Shown: positions 37,373-46,916, numbered from the stretch's first letter. The stretch: 64,000 bases of DNA from Devosia indica (GCF_003056405.1 NZ_PYVZ01000021.1:1-64000); one strand, 5' to 3'. Numbers and translations: made by a program. Notes: generated by a model not told the origin, from the letters alone.

Positions 37373-37466
37373 CGACCTCGTGGTTCGACAAGCTCACCAT
37401 GAGGTCTACGAGACGACGCAGAATTCACAGTAGACCTCACCCTGAGCCTGTCGAAGGGCGAGGTCG
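37373..37466. repeat. REP-like imperfect inverted repeat between cobT and cobS
   Basis: Two 37-nt arms (37373-37409 and 37430-37466) pair with about 30 of 37 bases matching. The right arm (ACCCTGAGCCTGTCGAAGGG) and the left arm (TGGTTCGACAAGCTCACCAT) are the two faces of a palindromic intergenic repeat common in alphaproteobacteria. It fills most of the cobS-cobT gap. Confidence 0.8.
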
Positions 37467-37477
37467 TGCGCGCTGGA

Positions 37478-38461
37478 CTAAGCCATCACCGCCAGATTGG
37501 CGGAGCTTTCCGGCAGGTCTTCGCCAAACACGCGCTGGTAGAACTCGGCAACCACCGGGCGTTCGAGCTCGTCGCACTTGTTCAGGAACGTCAGCCGGAA
37601 GGCAAAGCCGATGTCGCCACCGAAAATGACCGCATTCTCGGCCCAGGTGATGACACCGCGCGGCGACATGACCGTTGAGATATCGCCATTGATGAAGGCC
37701 GAACGGGTCAGATCCGCCAGGCGGACCATGTTGGCAATCTGCTTCTTGCCCTTTTCGGTCTCGCCATAGCTCTTGTTCTTGGCGAGCACGATGCCGACTT
37801 CCTTGTCGTGCGGCAGATAGTTGAGCGTGGTCACGATGCTCCAGCGGTCCATCTGCCCCTGATTGATCTGCTGCGTGCCGTGATAGAGGCCCGACGTATC
37901 GCCCAGACCAATCGTATTGGTGGTCGAGAACAGGCGGAAAGCCGGATGCGGCACGATCACGCGGTTCTGGTCGAGCAGGGTCAGCCGGCCCGACTGCTCG
38001 AGCACGCGCTGGATCACGAACATCACGTCCGGGCGGCCCGCATCATATTCGTCGAACACCAGCGCAATATTGTTCTGCACCGCCCAGGGCAGGATGCCGT
38101 CGCGGAATTCGGTGATCTGCTTGCCGTCCTTGAGGACAATGGCGTCCTTGCCGACCAGGTCGATGCGGCTCACATGGCTGTCCAGGTTGACGCGCACCAA
38201 TGGCCAGTTCAGCCGGGCAGCGACCTGTTCGATATGGGTGGATTTGCCAGTGCCGTGATAGCCCTGCACCATGACGCGGCGGTTATAGGCAAAGCCGGCC
38301 AGGATCGCGAGCGTGGTATTGCGGTCGAACAGATAGTCCGGATCGATCGGCGGCACATGGTCGCTGCGTTCCTTGTAGCCCTTGACCACCATGTCGGTAT
38401 CGATCCCGAACAGATCCCGCGCCTGGTATTCGGTATCGGGCAAATTGGTGAATTCAGTCAT
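37478..38461 (-). CDS. cobS: cobaltochelatase subunit CobS
   Basis: The AAA motor of the cobalt chelatase. The 327-residue product has Walker [10 protein letters not shown] (about 67-75), Walker [11 protein letters not shown], and the sensor motif [18 protein letters not shown], as in magnesium-chelatase-type AAA proteins. CobS and CobT form a ring that drives metal insertion by CobN. It precedes cobT on the same strand, with a REP element in the gap. Confidence 0.96.
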   Translation of the reverse strand: MTEFTNLPDTEYQARDLFGIDTDMVVKGYKERSDHVPPIDPDYLFDRNTTLAILAGFAYNRRVMVQGYHGTGKSTHIEQVAARLNWPLVRVNLDSHVSRIDLVGKDAIVLKDGKQITEFRDGILPWAVQNNIALVFDEYDAGRPDVMFVIQRVLEQSGRLTLLDQNRVIVPHPAFRLFSTTNTIGLGDTSGLYHGTQQINQGQMDRWSIVTTLNYLPHDKEVGIVLAKNKSYGETEKGKKQIANMVRLADLTRSAFINGDISTVMSPRGVITWAENAVIFGGDIGFAFRLTFLNKCDELERPVVAEFYQRVFGEDLPESSANLAVMA

Positions 38462-38628
38462 GGTCGGGCTCTTGGAAATGCAAGGAAAAATTCTGCGAAG
38501 GCGGTGGCTCTATAGCAGCAATGTGACGACGCGGGTAGCCTCGGGATGGTGAGGCGGGCGTGACGATTGGGCAGCCATTGGCAGGTCTGACGACAGGACG
38601 TCTGGCCCATGGCCGGGACGGGATGGCA

Positions 38629-39252
38629 CTAGCGCACCACAAACCCCTGTTTCTTCAGATGGGTATAGGCCGCGATCACCGAGCGCAGACGCTCCTCTGA
38701 CGATGCATCGCCCCCATTGACGTCCGGATGGTGCTTTTTGACCAGGTCCTTGTACGCCCGCTTGATCTCGTCGGATTTGGCATGGGCGGTAAAGCCAAGC
38801 ACTTCGAGCGCCCGACGGTCCGGCTCGTTCAGCGGTTTCACCCGCTCGGTCGCCGGGCGCTTGGACTGCTGATAGCGATAGCGCGCGAAAACGCCGAACG
38901 GATCGCCATATTTGTCGCCCGGCTTGGCCGCATTGCGCCCGGCTGCACGGGCCGCACCGGGACTGCCGGTGGCAAAGCTTGATCGTGATTCGGCCTTGGG
39001 CGGGGTATGCAGTGCCTCGTCCAGCTCATCGGGGCTCATGCCGGCGAAATAGTTGAACGCCTTGTTGTAGTGCCGCACATGTTCGAGGCAGAAATTGTGA
39101 TACTGCCCCTCATAGCCCGCACCCTTGGGCGCCCTGAACTCGCCGGCCGCTTCACAGCCCTCCCAGTCGCACTGCACCTCGATCGGTTCGGGCTTTTCTT
39201 CCCGCCGCGGTCGAATGCGAATGTTATCGAAGAGCTTGGATTGCTGTTTCAT
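38629..39252 (-). CDS. J-domain protein
   Basis: A 207-residue co-chaperone with an unusual layout: the J domain is at the C-terminus (residues about 146-205, ALEVLGFTAHAKSDEIKRA then HPDVNGGDASSEERL) with the HPD motif intact. The N-terminal half has conserved CDWEGCEAAGEFRAP, two cysteines, and FCLEHVRHYNKAFNYFAGM. It should activate DnaK-type ATPases through the HPD loop. It is divergent from bolA and common beside it in Hyphomicrobiales. Confidence 0.9.
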   Translation of the reverse strand: MKQQSKLFDNIRIRPRREEKPEPIEVQCDWEGCEAAGEFRAPKGAGYEGQYHNFCLEHVRHYNKAFNYFAGMSPDELDEALHTPPKAESRSSFATGSPGAARAAGRNAAKPGDKYGDPFGVFARYRYQQSKRPATERVKPLNEPDRRALEVLGFTAHAKSDEIKRAYKDLVKKHHPDVNGGDASSEERLRSVIAAYTHLKKQGFVVR

Positions 39253-39294
39253 TGTGCCTAGTTGTGTCTTCAGTCAGATATCGGAGCCGACACC

Positions 39295-39564
39295 ATGTCC
39301 ATGACGGACACGATCCACGCCAAGCTCACCGAAAAATTCGCTCCCCTCCATCTGGAGGTGATCGATGAATCCCAGTCTCACCACGGTCATGCCGGTTGGC
39401 GCGAGGGCGGTGAAACCCATTTTCGTGTCAGAATCGCGACCCGCAATTTTGACGGGCTAAGCCGCGTAGCGCAACACCGTGCGGTGAACGAAGCGCTTGA
39501 CGATGAATTGAAGTCCAGCGTGCATGCCCTCGCCATCGAGGTGCTGCCGACGTCTTCCATATAG
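39295..39564 (+). CDS. BolA family protein
   Basis: An 89-residue BolA-like protein. The start MSMTDTIHAKLTEKF, the strand ESQSHHGHAGWREGGETHF and FDGLSRVAQHRAVNEALDDEL contain the conserved G-H and R-H-R-A residues. Family members partner with monothiol glutaredoxins in iron-sulfur transfer or act as regulators. ATG at 39295 has GGAG eight bases upstream; the earlier in-frame start is not supported. Confidence 0.92.
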   Translation: MSMTDTIHAKLTEKFAPLHLEVIDESQSHHGHAGWREGGETHFRVRIATRNFDGLSRVAQHRAVNEALDDELKSSVHALAIEVLPTSSI

Positions 39565-40863
39565 TCAATCCGCCGGCGCGTCGCCACCCTCCATTCGGGG
39601 GGTGATCCGCACTTTGGACACCCGCTGCCGGTCCCGCTCCAGCACCAGGAAGGCAAAGCCATGCGCTTCGACCTGGTGCCCCGGCTCGGGAATGAGCTTT
39701 GCTGCGTTGATCACAATACCGGCCACGGTGTTGGCGTGCTCGTCCGGCAGGTCCCAGTCCAGCAGGCGATTGATGTCGCGAATGGCGATACTGGCATCGA
39801 CGATAAAGCTGCCATCGTCCTGCTTGTCGATGCCGAACACGGCTTCGTCGTCCGGCTCGTCATGCTCGTCGGAAATGTCACCGACGATTTCCTCGATGAT
39901 GTCCTCAAGCGTTACCAGGCCTTCGAGCACACCATATTCGTCCAGCACCAGCGCCATATGCGAATGGCGCTTCAAGAACGCCGAGAGCTGCACCTGCACG
40001 GCGGTGGATTGGGGAATGAACCAGGGCTTGGTCATGATCTGCCGGATATCGACGCGCGAGGCGTCCCCATCCACCGCCATCAGCGCACGCAGCACGTCCT
40101 TGGCGTGGATGATGCCGACAATATCGTCGGTTTCCCCCTGATAGAGAGGAATGCGGGTATAGGCGCTTTCCAGCACCGCCTTGACCAGCTCGTCGGCGCT
40201 CATGGTGGCGTCCAGCGCCAGCATCTGGGTGCGGTGCACCATCACATCGTTGACCACCAGGTCGCGCAGGTCCAGAAGGCCGCCCAGCATGTCGCGGTCA
40301 TCCTTGACCACCTCGCCTTCCGAATGCAGCAGGTCCAGCGTGCCGCGGATTTCGTCATGCCCCGAGATCGCGCTGACATTGCTCGCATCAAGCCCGAAGA
40401 GCCGCAGGATCGCATTGACGATGGCCTGAACCGCCAGGGTCACCGGCGCAAACACGATCACCACCACGCGGATCACCGGCGAGACAGTGAGCGCAAAGCC
40501 ATCCGGCCGCATCAGCGCCAGTGTCTTGGGCAGCACCTCGGAAAACACCACCACGGCCGCTGTCATGGCGATGGTGGCATAGGCAATGCCGGCCTCGCCA
40601 AACAGGGCGATCAGCACGCTGGCGGCCAGGGTCGAGGCCAGAATATTGACGATGTTGTTGCCCAGAAGGATCGCCCCGATCAGCCGCTCCTTCTGGCTCG
40701 AGAGGTTCTCCACCAGCGCTGCGCGCTTGTCGCCCGCGCGCGCAAGCTGATGCATCCGCGCCCGCGAGGCGGCGGTCAGCGCGGTTTCCGAGCCGGAAAA
40801 GAAAAAGCTCATGGCCAGCAGCAGCAGGATGCCGGCCGACGTCAGCCAAAGGGTAAGGCTCAT
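39565..40863 (-). CDS. CorC/HlyC (CNNM) family transporter
   Basis: A 432-residue membrane protein: an N-terminal domain of about four helices (LLLLAMSFFFSGSETALTAA carries the family SETAL motif), two CBS domains (about 205-325) and a CorC_HlyC C-terminal domain (from about 345). Relatives are linked to magnesium or cobalt efflux, while 'hemolysin' names are historical. Its start overlaps the aroB stop by ATGA at 40860-40863. Confidence 0.92.
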   Translation of the reverse strand: MSLTLWLTSAGILLLLAMSFFFSGSETALTAASRARMHQLARAGDKRAALVENLSSQKERLIGAILLGNNIVNILASTLAASVLIALFGEAGIAYATIAMTAAVVVFSEVLPKTLALMRPDGFALTVSPVIRVVVIVFAPVTLAVQAIVNAILRLFGLDASNVSAISGHDEIRGTLDLLHSEGEVVKDDRDMLGGLLDLRDLVVNDVMVHRTQMLALDATMSADELVKAVLESAYTRIPLYQGETDDIVGIIHAKDVLRALMAVDGDASRVDIRQIMTKPWFIPQSTAVQVQLSAFLKRHSHMALVLDEYGVLEGLVTLEDIIEEIVGDISDEHDEPDDEAVFGIDKQDDGSFIVDASIAIRDINRLLDWDLPDEHANTVAGIVINAAKLIPEPGHQVEAHGFAFLVLERDRQRVSKVRITPRMEGGDAPAD

Positions 40864-41975
40864 TTTGCGCGCATCTCCTCCAGAAAGGCCCGGACGGCCT
40901 GCGGATCGACATTTTTCTCGATAAAGGCCTGGCCAATGCCTCGGGTCAGGATAAAGGTCAGCGCGCCGCGCGATACCTTCTTGTCCTGGGCAATGGCCGC
41001 CATCAGCACATCACTGGACCCCAGCTCACCCGGAATATCGCCCAGCCGCGTTGGCAGGCCGGCCGCCTGCAAATGCGCCGCCACCCGGCCGCTATCCTGC
41101 CCCGGCGCCAGACCCAGCCTGTTGGAAAAGCCATGCGCCAGCACCATGCCAATGGCCACGCCTTCACCATGCAGAAGGCGGCTCGAATAGCCGGTATCCT
41201 TTTCCAGCGCATGGCCGAAAGTGTGCCCCAGATTGAGCAGCGCACGGACCCCGGTTTCCTTCTCATCGGCAATCACCACCCGCGCCTTGTGGGCGCAGCA
41301 GCGGGCAATTGCCTCGCCCCGCGCCGGCCCGCCGGCAAAGATCTCAGCGCGATTGGCTTCGAGCCATTCGAAAAAGTCCGGATCGTCGATAAGCCCATAT
41401 TTGACCACTTCGGCATAACCCGCCGCGAACTGGCGCGGATCAAGCGTATCGAGCGCGGAAAGATCAGCCAGCACCAGCCTGGGTTGATGGAACGCCCCGA
41501 CCAGGTTCTTGCCATGCGGCGAATTGATGCCCGTCTTGCCGCCCACCGAGGAATCCACCTGCGCCAGCAGCGAGGTCGGGATCTGCACGAAATCCATGCC
41601 GCGCCGCGTCACCGAAGCGGCAAATCCGGCCAAATCGCCGATCACCCCGCCGCCCAGCGCGATCACCAGATCACCGCGCTCCAGCTTGGCCGCCAGCAGC
41701 CCCTCGACCACTTTTTCGAGCATGGCATAGCTCTTGGTGCTCTCCCCGGCCGGCAGCACTATGGTGTCATAGGACAGCCCTGCGGCTTCGAGCGAAGCAG
41801 TCAGGCGCGGCAATTGCGCTGCGGCAACCATCGCGTCGGTGACGATGCCATAGCGCCGGCCCGGGAATTTTTCCCTAAGGATCGCCCCCGCCTCATCGAT
41901 CAGCTTCGGGCCGATCAGGATGTCATAGGCGCGCTCACCCAGGGCAACATGAACTGTGTGGTCGATCTGGGCCAT
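40860..41975 (-). CDS. aroB: 3-dehydroquinate synthase
   Basis: Cytoplasmic enzyme of the shikimate pathway that converts DAHP to 3-dehydroquinate, using NAD and a metal. The 371-residue product has the NAD-binding GGGVIGDLAGFAAS, the SSVGGKTGIN active-site block, and HTFGHALEKDTG with a metal histidine. Start ATG lies 4 bp from the end of the shikimate kinase gene, giving an aroK-aroB-CorC run. Confidence 0.96.
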   Translation of the reverse strand: MAQIDHTVHVALGERAYDILIGPKLIDEAGAILREKFPGRRYGIVTDAMVAAAQLPRLTASLEAAGLSYDTIVLPAGESTKSYAMLEKVVEGLLAAKLERGDLVIALGGGVIGDLAGFAASVTRRGMDFVQIPTSLLAQVDSSVGGKTGINSPHGKNLVGAFHQPRLVLADLSALDTLDPRQFAAGYAEVVKYGLIDDPDFFEWLEANRAEIFAGGPARGEAIARCCAHKARVVIADEKETGVRALLNLGHTFGHALEKDTGYSSRLLHGEGVAIGMVLAHGFSNRLGLAPGQDSGRVAAHLQAAGLPTRLGDIPGELGSSDVLMAAIAQDKKVSRGALTFILTRGIGQAFIEKNVDPQAVRAFLEEMRAK

Positions 41976-41979
41976 GGGA

Positions 41980-42567
41980 TCAGGCTTGCTCTTTCTTGAA
42001 GTGGTCGAGCAGGGCCGTAATGACGTCCCCTGCTACATTGTCCTGCGGCACATCGCGGCTGACCACGGTCAGATCCGCCTCGGCATAGATCGGATAGCGG
42101 TCCGCAATCAGTTTTTCGAGTGTTCCCTTGGGGTCGGCTGTCTTGAGCAAAGGCCGGTTGGCGCGGCGCGACACCCTTTCGAACAACAGGTCCAGATCGG
42201 CCTTGAGCCAGACCGACACGGCACCGGCCTTGACCAGCGCCCTGGTGTCGGAATTGACGAAGGCGCCGCCCCCGGTGGCCAGGACTATGTCCTTTTCCTT
42301 GAGCAACCGGGCAATCACCCGCATTTCCCCGGCACGAAACTCGCCCTCGCCGCGCTGCTCGAAGATTTCGGGAATGCTCATTTGCGCGGCGCGTTCGATT
42401 TCCTCGTCGCTGTCGATGAACTGGCGGCCCAGACGAGCGGCAAGGCGCCGGCCCACAGTGGTCTTGCCGGCCCCCATCATGCCCACGAGCACCAGTGGTC
42501 GGCCATTCAGCCGGCTGGCCAATGCCCGGGCCCGGCCCTGCCGTCCGCCGCCATCCGTTCTGCTCAA
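41980..42567 (-). CDS. aroK: shikimate kinase
   Basis: Phosphorylates shikimate at the 3-OH for chorismate synthesis. The 195-residue product has the P-loop GMMGAGKTTVGRRLA, the substrate-binding FIDSDEEIE, the RVIARLLKE motif and ATGGGAFVN. Its start is TTG at 42567 with a strong GGAGG nine bases upstream. It is first in the aroK-aroB-CorC operon. Confidence 0.94.
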   Translation of the reverse strand: MSRTDGGGRQGRARALASRLNGRPLVLVGMMGAGKTTVGRRLAARLGRQFIDSDEEIERAAQMSIPEIFEQRGEGEFRAGEMRVIARLLKEKDIVLATGGGAFVNSDTRALVKAGAVSVWLKADLDLLFERVSRRANRPLLKTADPKGTLEKLIADRYPIYAEADLTVVSRDVPQDNVAGDVITALLDHFKKEQA

Positions 42568-42736
42568 CTGCCGCGCCCTCCGATCATGGCCGCTATCAAC
42601 CGGTCCCGGCCCGGCCTGTCAAGCATACCGCCCCCCTGTTGATCGCAAGGCCCTGTTTCGGCGAAACTGGAAGGACAAGACAACCGCAACCTTTTGCTCA
42701 TAGTGTTCAGGCCGTTCCGGCACGCAAGGACCCTTT

Positions 42737-42952
42737 ATGCCTTCCCTGATCCGCCTTCTCATCACTCTGATCTTCCTGGGCGGCCTGGTCTATGCAGGCA
42801 TGTTCGCCCTGGTTGCCTTTGTCGAGCCTACCCCCAAGGAAGTCAGCCAGCGCATTCCGACCCGTGAACTGCTGGGCGAGACCGAGACCAACCGCCCCGG
42901 CGGCAATCTGCCCCAGCCCAATGTCACCTCCGAGCCCGGCACCGGCCAATGA
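42737..42952 (+). CDS. small membrane protein upstream of xerD
   Basis: A 71-residue protein with one N-terminal membrane helix (LIRLLITLIFLGGLVYAGMFALVAFV) and a short polar tail (EPTPKEVSQRIPTRELLGE). The stop overlaps the xerD start (ATGA, 42949-42952), so it is cotranslated with the recombinase. A conserved small protein at this position is known in many Hyphomicrobiales; function unknown. Confidence 0.8.
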   Translation: MPSLIRLLITLIFLGGLVYAGMFALVAFVEPTPKEVSQRIPTRELLGETETNRPGGNLPQPNVTSEPGTGQ

Positions 42953-43857
42953 GTGGCGGGCATCTGATCGGCAGCTTCCTTGAGATGATGAGCGCCGAGC
43001 GCGGCGCCGCGGCCAACACCATTGATGCCTATCGGCGCGACCTGACCCACTACGCCGCCTTCGTCTCGGCACGGCACCAGACCCTGCTGAACGCCACGCG
43101 CGACACCGTGACCGCATGGCTCGATGATCTCAAGACCGAAGGGCTTTCGGCCGCCTCCAGCGCCCGGCGCCTTTCGGCCATTCGCCAGTTTCACAAGTTT
43201 CTCTGCGCCGACGGCATCCGCAGCGACGATCCCACCCGCATCGTTGCCAGCCCGAAATCCCGCCGCGCCCTGCCCAAGGTATTGTCCCTTGCCGAGGTCG
43301 ACCGCCTGTTGACCCTGGCCGAAACCGAAGCCAACACACCCGCCAGCCCGCAAAAGCAGATCGCGGCGCAGCGCCTCTACGTGCTGCTCGAAATGCTTTA
43401 TGCCACGGGCCTGCGCGTCTCCGAGCTCGTCAGCCTGAAACGCGCCGCCGTGATGCGCGACGCCGCCTTCATCACCATCACCGGCAAGGGCAACAAGGAC
43501 CGCGTGGTGCCCATGAACGATCGCGCCCGCGACGCCGTGCGCCACTGGATCGGCACGCTTGAGCCCGGCCTTTTCCTGTTTCCCGCCAAGGGGGAAGATG
43601 GTCATCTCACCCGCCAGGTCTTTGCGCGCGACCTGAAAGCCCTGGCCGCCCGCGCCGGCATTTCCACTGCGCGCGTCGCCCCGCATGTGCTGCGCCATGC
43701 CTTTGCCAGCCATTTGCTGGCCGGTGGCGCCGATCTGCGCGTGGTGCAGATGCTGCTCGGCCATGCCGATATTTCCACAACCCAGATCTACACCCATGTG
43801 CTGGACGAGAAACTGCGCAATCTGGTGGAAAGCCACCATCCGCTGGCCAATGGCTGA
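42949..43857 (+). CDS. xerD: site-specific tyrosine recombinase XerD
   Basis: Resolves chromosome dimers at dif with XerC. The 302-residue product has the N-terminal SAM-like arm-binding domain (SAERGAAANTIDAYRRD) and the catalytic core: Arg in YATGLRVSELVSL, then HVLRHAFASHLL (His-x-x-Arg), GHADIS (His) and TQIYTHV (the nucleophilic Tyr). All residues are present. The dif site is not in the window. The lone Xer-type gene beside aroK is the expected chromosomal locus. Confidence 0.94.
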   Translation: MSGGHLIGSFLEMMSAERGAAANTIDAYRRDLTHYAAFVSARHQTLLNATRDTVTAWLDDLKTEGLSAASSARRLSAIRQFHKFLCADGIRSDDPTRIVASPKSRRALPKVLSLAEVDRLLTLAETEANTPASPQKQIAAQRLYVLLEMLYATGLRVSELVSLKRAAVMRDAAFITITGKGNKDRVVPMNDRARDAVRHWIGTLEPGLFLFPAKGEDGHLTRQVFARDLKALAARAGISTARVAPHVLRHAFASHLLAGGADLRVVQMLLGHADISTTQIYTHVLDEKLRNLVESHHPLANG

Positions 43858-44016
43858 GTTCTGCTCACCAAATCCCAACCATTTCGCGCCCAGAGCTTGA
43901 CTCGGCATTGCTCCGTCGCCACTTTCCGGCCACTTTAAGGCGCAAGAGCAGCGGGCCATGATGCATGGGCCGCAAAAGAGCCTTGTGCCAGAACAATGAC
44001 CCTTTTGGGCGGTGGG

Positions 44017-44970
44017 ATGCAGTCTTATCTCGATTTTGAAAAACCGGTCGCCGATCTCGAAGCCAAGATCGCCGAACTGAAGTCGATGGCCCAGAGCGAT
44101 CAGGCCGTATCGATCGATGAGGAAGTGAACCGGCTTTCCGCCCGCGCCGACGAGGCGCTGGTCGAGATTTATCGCAAGCTGACGCCCTGGCAGAAGACCC
44201 AGGTGGCGCGCCATCCGCAACGCCCGCATTTTTCCGACTATGTGCGCGCGCTGATCACCGAATGGACGCCGCTCGCCGGAGACCGCAAATTCGGGGAAGA
44301 CGCCGCGCTCCAGGCCGGCTTTGGCCGTTTCAACGGCACCCCGGTTGCCGTGCTGGGCCAGGAAAAGGGCAATTCCACCGAAACGCGCCTCAAGCACAAT
44401 TTCGGCATGGCCAATCCCGAAGGCTACCGCAAGGCTGTGCGCATCATGGACATGGCCGACCGCTTCTCGGTTCCGGTGATTTCCTTTGTCGACACCTCCG
44501 GCGCCTATCCCGGCATCGGCGCCGAGGAACGCGGCCAGGCCGAGGCCATTGCCCGCTCCACCGAGAAAAGCCTCGAACTGGGCGTACCCAATATTGCCAT
44601 CATCATTGGTGAAGGCGGCTCGGGCGGCGCTATCGCCATCGCCACCGCCAATCGCGTGCTGATGCTCGAAAACGCCATCTACTCGGTGATTTCCCCCGAG
44701 GCCGGCGCCTCGATCCTGTTCCGCGACGCCGCCAAGGCCCAGGACATGGCCACGGCCCAGAAGATCACTGCTCAGGACCTGCTCGGCTTTGGCGTCATTG
44801 ACGCCATCATCCCAGAGCCGGCCGGCGGCGCCCACCGTCACCACGGCACCATCATGGATTCCACCCGTGCCGCCCTGGCCGCCTTCCTCAAGGATTTTGC
44901 CGGCAAATCGCGCCTCGAAACCCGCGAACATCGCCGCGAGAAATTCCTGGCGATCGGGACGAACCTCTAG
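44017..44970 (+). CDS. accA: acetyl-CoA carboxylase carboxyltransferase subunit alpha
   Basis: Half of the carboxyl-transfer enzyme that makes malonyl-CoA for fatty acids; the other half is AccD. The 317-residue product opens MQSYLDFEKPVADLEAKI and carries PGIGAEERGQAEAIARS and GEGGSGGAIAIATANRVLMLE, the acetyl-CoA carboxylase alpha core. ATG at 44017 agrees with the family start; an ATG at 43996 adds seven residues not seen in relatives. The ribosome site is GGTGGG-like and close. Confidence 0.95.
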   Translation: MQSYLDFEKPVADLEAKIAELKSMAQSDQAVSIDEEVNRLSARADEALVEIYRKLTPWQKTQVARHPQRPHFSDYVRALITEWTPLAGDRKFGEDAALQAGFGRFNGTPVAVLGQEKGNSTETRLKHNFGMANPEGYRKAVRIMDMADRFSVPVISFVDTSGAYPGIGAEERGQAEAIARSTEKSLELGVPNIAIIIGEGGSGGAIAIATANRVLMLENAIYSVISPEAGASILFRDAAKAQDMATAQKITAQDLLGFGVIDAIIPEPAGGAHRHHGTIMDSTRAALAAFLKDFAGKSRLETREHRREKFLAIGTNL

Positions 44971-45095
44971 GATTGGTAGCAGTCGGCGCGACTTCGGTCG
45001 CGTCCACACATCCGCGTGATCGCCGCCCGCTTCCGCCTTCCACCTGCCCATGGTAAAGGCTTCGTTCACCGCATCGGGTCATACTGCGCTAACCA

Positions 45096-46148
45096 TTGGC
45101 CCGGTTGCGGGCTGTTCTCGTGACGGGCTGGATATCCTTGACTGCCACCTTCTTTCACCGCCTCGGCGCCATCGTCATCCTTGTTTGGCTGAGCCTGGGC
45201 CTCGCCGCCTGCTCCAATTTCGTCAAGGGCGGCGACAACCGCCACAATGTGCCGCTTGCCGGCAGCGTGGTTCAGGGTCTGCGCAATATGGGGTCCGCCC
45301 CCAACCAGGGCATGGTGGTGCGCATCTTCAAGGAAGAATCAGTGCTCGAAGTCTGGAAAAAGACCGGTACGGGCAGCTACAGACTCTTCAAGACCTATGA
45401 GATCTGCGCCTATTCGGGCGATCTCGGCCCCAAGTTCAAGGAAGGCGACCGGCAGAGCCCTGAGGGTTTCTACACCATCACGCCGGGCCTGATGAATCCG
45501 CGCTCGAACTACTATCTCGCCTTCAACACCGGCTTTCCCAACAAGTTCGACCGCGCCCATGGTCGCACCGGCTCGGACCTGATGGTGCATGGCGATTGCT
45601 CCTCACGCGGGTGCTATGCCATGACCGATGCCGGCATTGCCGAGATCTATGCCCTGGCACGCGAAACCTTCAAGGGCGGCAATCCCAGCTTCCAGCTCCA
45701 GATCTTCCCCTTCCGCATGACCACCGCCAACATGGCCAGGCATGCCACCAGCCCGCATATGGAGTTCTGGAAGGATATCAAGGAAGGCCACGATTATTTC
45801 GAGCTAACCAAGACCCCGCCTGTCTGGGACGTCTGTGAAAAGCAGTATATCTTCAACCCGGCCGGATCCGGCCCGCTCAACGCCACGGGCGCCTGCCCCG
45901 CTTCGGTGCAGAACCCTGCCCTGACCGCCAAGCTCAAGGCCGACGAGGCCGATTTGGCAGCCAAGGCGGAAGCCGCCCGGCTCGCTGCCGAACGCAAGGC
46001 TGCAGAAGAGGCAGCGCTCGAAGCACGGGGCGAGGCGGTGAACAGTTTCTTCTCCGGGATCGGTGAGAATATCGGCGGATTGTTCGGCGCCCAGCCCGGT
46101 GCCGAGGCAACCACCGGCATGCCGACCCCGGCCACCCAGCGCCCTTGA
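45096..46148 (+). CDS. L,D-transpeptidase (YkuD/YafK-type) lipoprotein
   Basis: A 350-residue predicted murein cross-linking or tethering enzyme. The catalytic motif MVHGDCSSRGCYAMTD contains the conserved His and the Cys of the HGxx...SxGC pattern. A lipobox LGLAAC near residues 34-39 suggests lipid anchoring at the outer membrane. The C-terminal part (about 275-350) is Ala/Glu-rich and probably helical. The start is uncertain: TTG at 45096 is the earliest candidate; TTG at 45138 would give a tidier signal sequence. Neighbours: accA upstream, small membrane protein downstream. Confidence 0.85.
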   Translation: MARLRAVLVTGWISLTATFFHRLGAIVILVWLSLGLAACSNFVKGGDNRHNVPLAGSVVQGLRNMGSAPNQGMVVRIFKEESVLEVWKKTGTGSYRLFKTYEICAYSGDLGPKFKEGDRQSPEGFYTITPGLMNPRSNYYLAFNTGFPNKFDRAHGRTGSDLMVHGDCSSRGCYAMTDAGIAEIYALARETFKGGNPSFQLQIFPFRMTTANMARHATSPHMEFWKDIKEGHDYFELTKTPPVWDVCEKQYIFNPAGSGPLNATGACPASVQNPALTAKLKADEADLAAKAEAARLAAERKAAEEAALEARGEAVNSFFSGIGENIGGLFGAQPGAEATTGMPTPATQRP

Positions 46149-46241
46149 TCCACAAGGCCGGTCGCGTCAGGATCGCCTGGCGGTCAAAGTTCTGCCCCAG
46201 TTGAGGCCGACTGCGGGGCCGCTAGAGCATGGAAGGCTCTG

Positions 46242-46916
46242 ATGGATCAGCCGGATAGCGCCAAAGCTGGCAGTGCCCCCGAGGCCGTGGTCATCGATGA
46301 AGTGCGCCCGGCTGCGCCATCCAGGCCGGCTGGCCGCTCAGCCCGCACTCAACAGCCTGTGGCGCCGCACCACGCACCACGCCTGCCGGGCCTGCTTGCT
46401 TTTGGCGCCGTGCTGTTCGGTATTGCCGCCTTTGCCTTCTCCGGCTGGATCTACAGCCAGAACCGGCAGGAGATCCTGCGCCTCTCCACTGAAATAGCCG
46501 AGCTGCGCGTGAGCCTGGATCTCTATACCCGCAATGGGGGGCAAGAGGGCAGCCTTGCTGCGCTGGAAGAGCGGCTCTCCGAACTGGAGGGCACCATGGC
46601 CGGAGCCAATGTGCCCATGCCCGCAAATGCAACCGCCACCCCTGCGGCAAGCCCAACCAGCGCCAACCAGGACCAGGATTGCCTCCCCGTCGGCATGCGC
46701 CTGCTGGTGGCCTCGGGGGACAACTATGCCGTGTGTGATCAGCCCGGCACGGTCGAGGTCAGCGTCGTGGACAATGGCTATATCACCCTTTCCGACGGTA
46801 CCTCCGTGCCCTCGGGCGGCTCCATGCCTCTGCCGGGCAGCCCCTGCATGATCGCGGTCACCTCGGGCGGCGATGAGGGGGTCACCGGCTACGCCGAAAT
46901 CCGCGTGAGCTGCTAG
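46242..46916 (+). CDS. single-pass membrane protein with periplasmic domain, unknown
   Basis: A 224-residue product: a Pro/Ala-rich cytoplasmic N-terminus, one helix (LLAFGAVLFGIAAFAFSGWI), a coiled-coil-like segment (EILRLSTEIAELRVSLDL) and a C-terminal domain with paired cysteines (CLPVGM, CDQPG, CMIAV and a terminal C). It resembles a type II bitopic protein. I recognise no family. Its stop shares CTAG (46913-46916) with the convergent DNA-methylase-like gene. Confidence 0.72.
   Translation: MDQPDSAKAGSAPEAVVIDEVRPAAPSRPAGRSARTQQPVAPHHAPRLPGLLAFGAVLFGIAAFAFSGWIYSQNRQEILRLSTEIAELRVSLDLYTRNGGQEGSLAALEERLSELEGTMAGANVPMPANATATPAASPTSANQDQDCLPVGMRLLVASGDNYAVCDQPGTVEVSVVDNGYITLSDGTSVPSGGSMPLPGSPCMIAVTSGGDEGVTGYAEIRVSC

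Noticed and set aside
42790-45069. 759-codon minus-strand frame opposite xerD and accA
   Set aside because: Crosses two real genes on the other strand; no recognisable protein.
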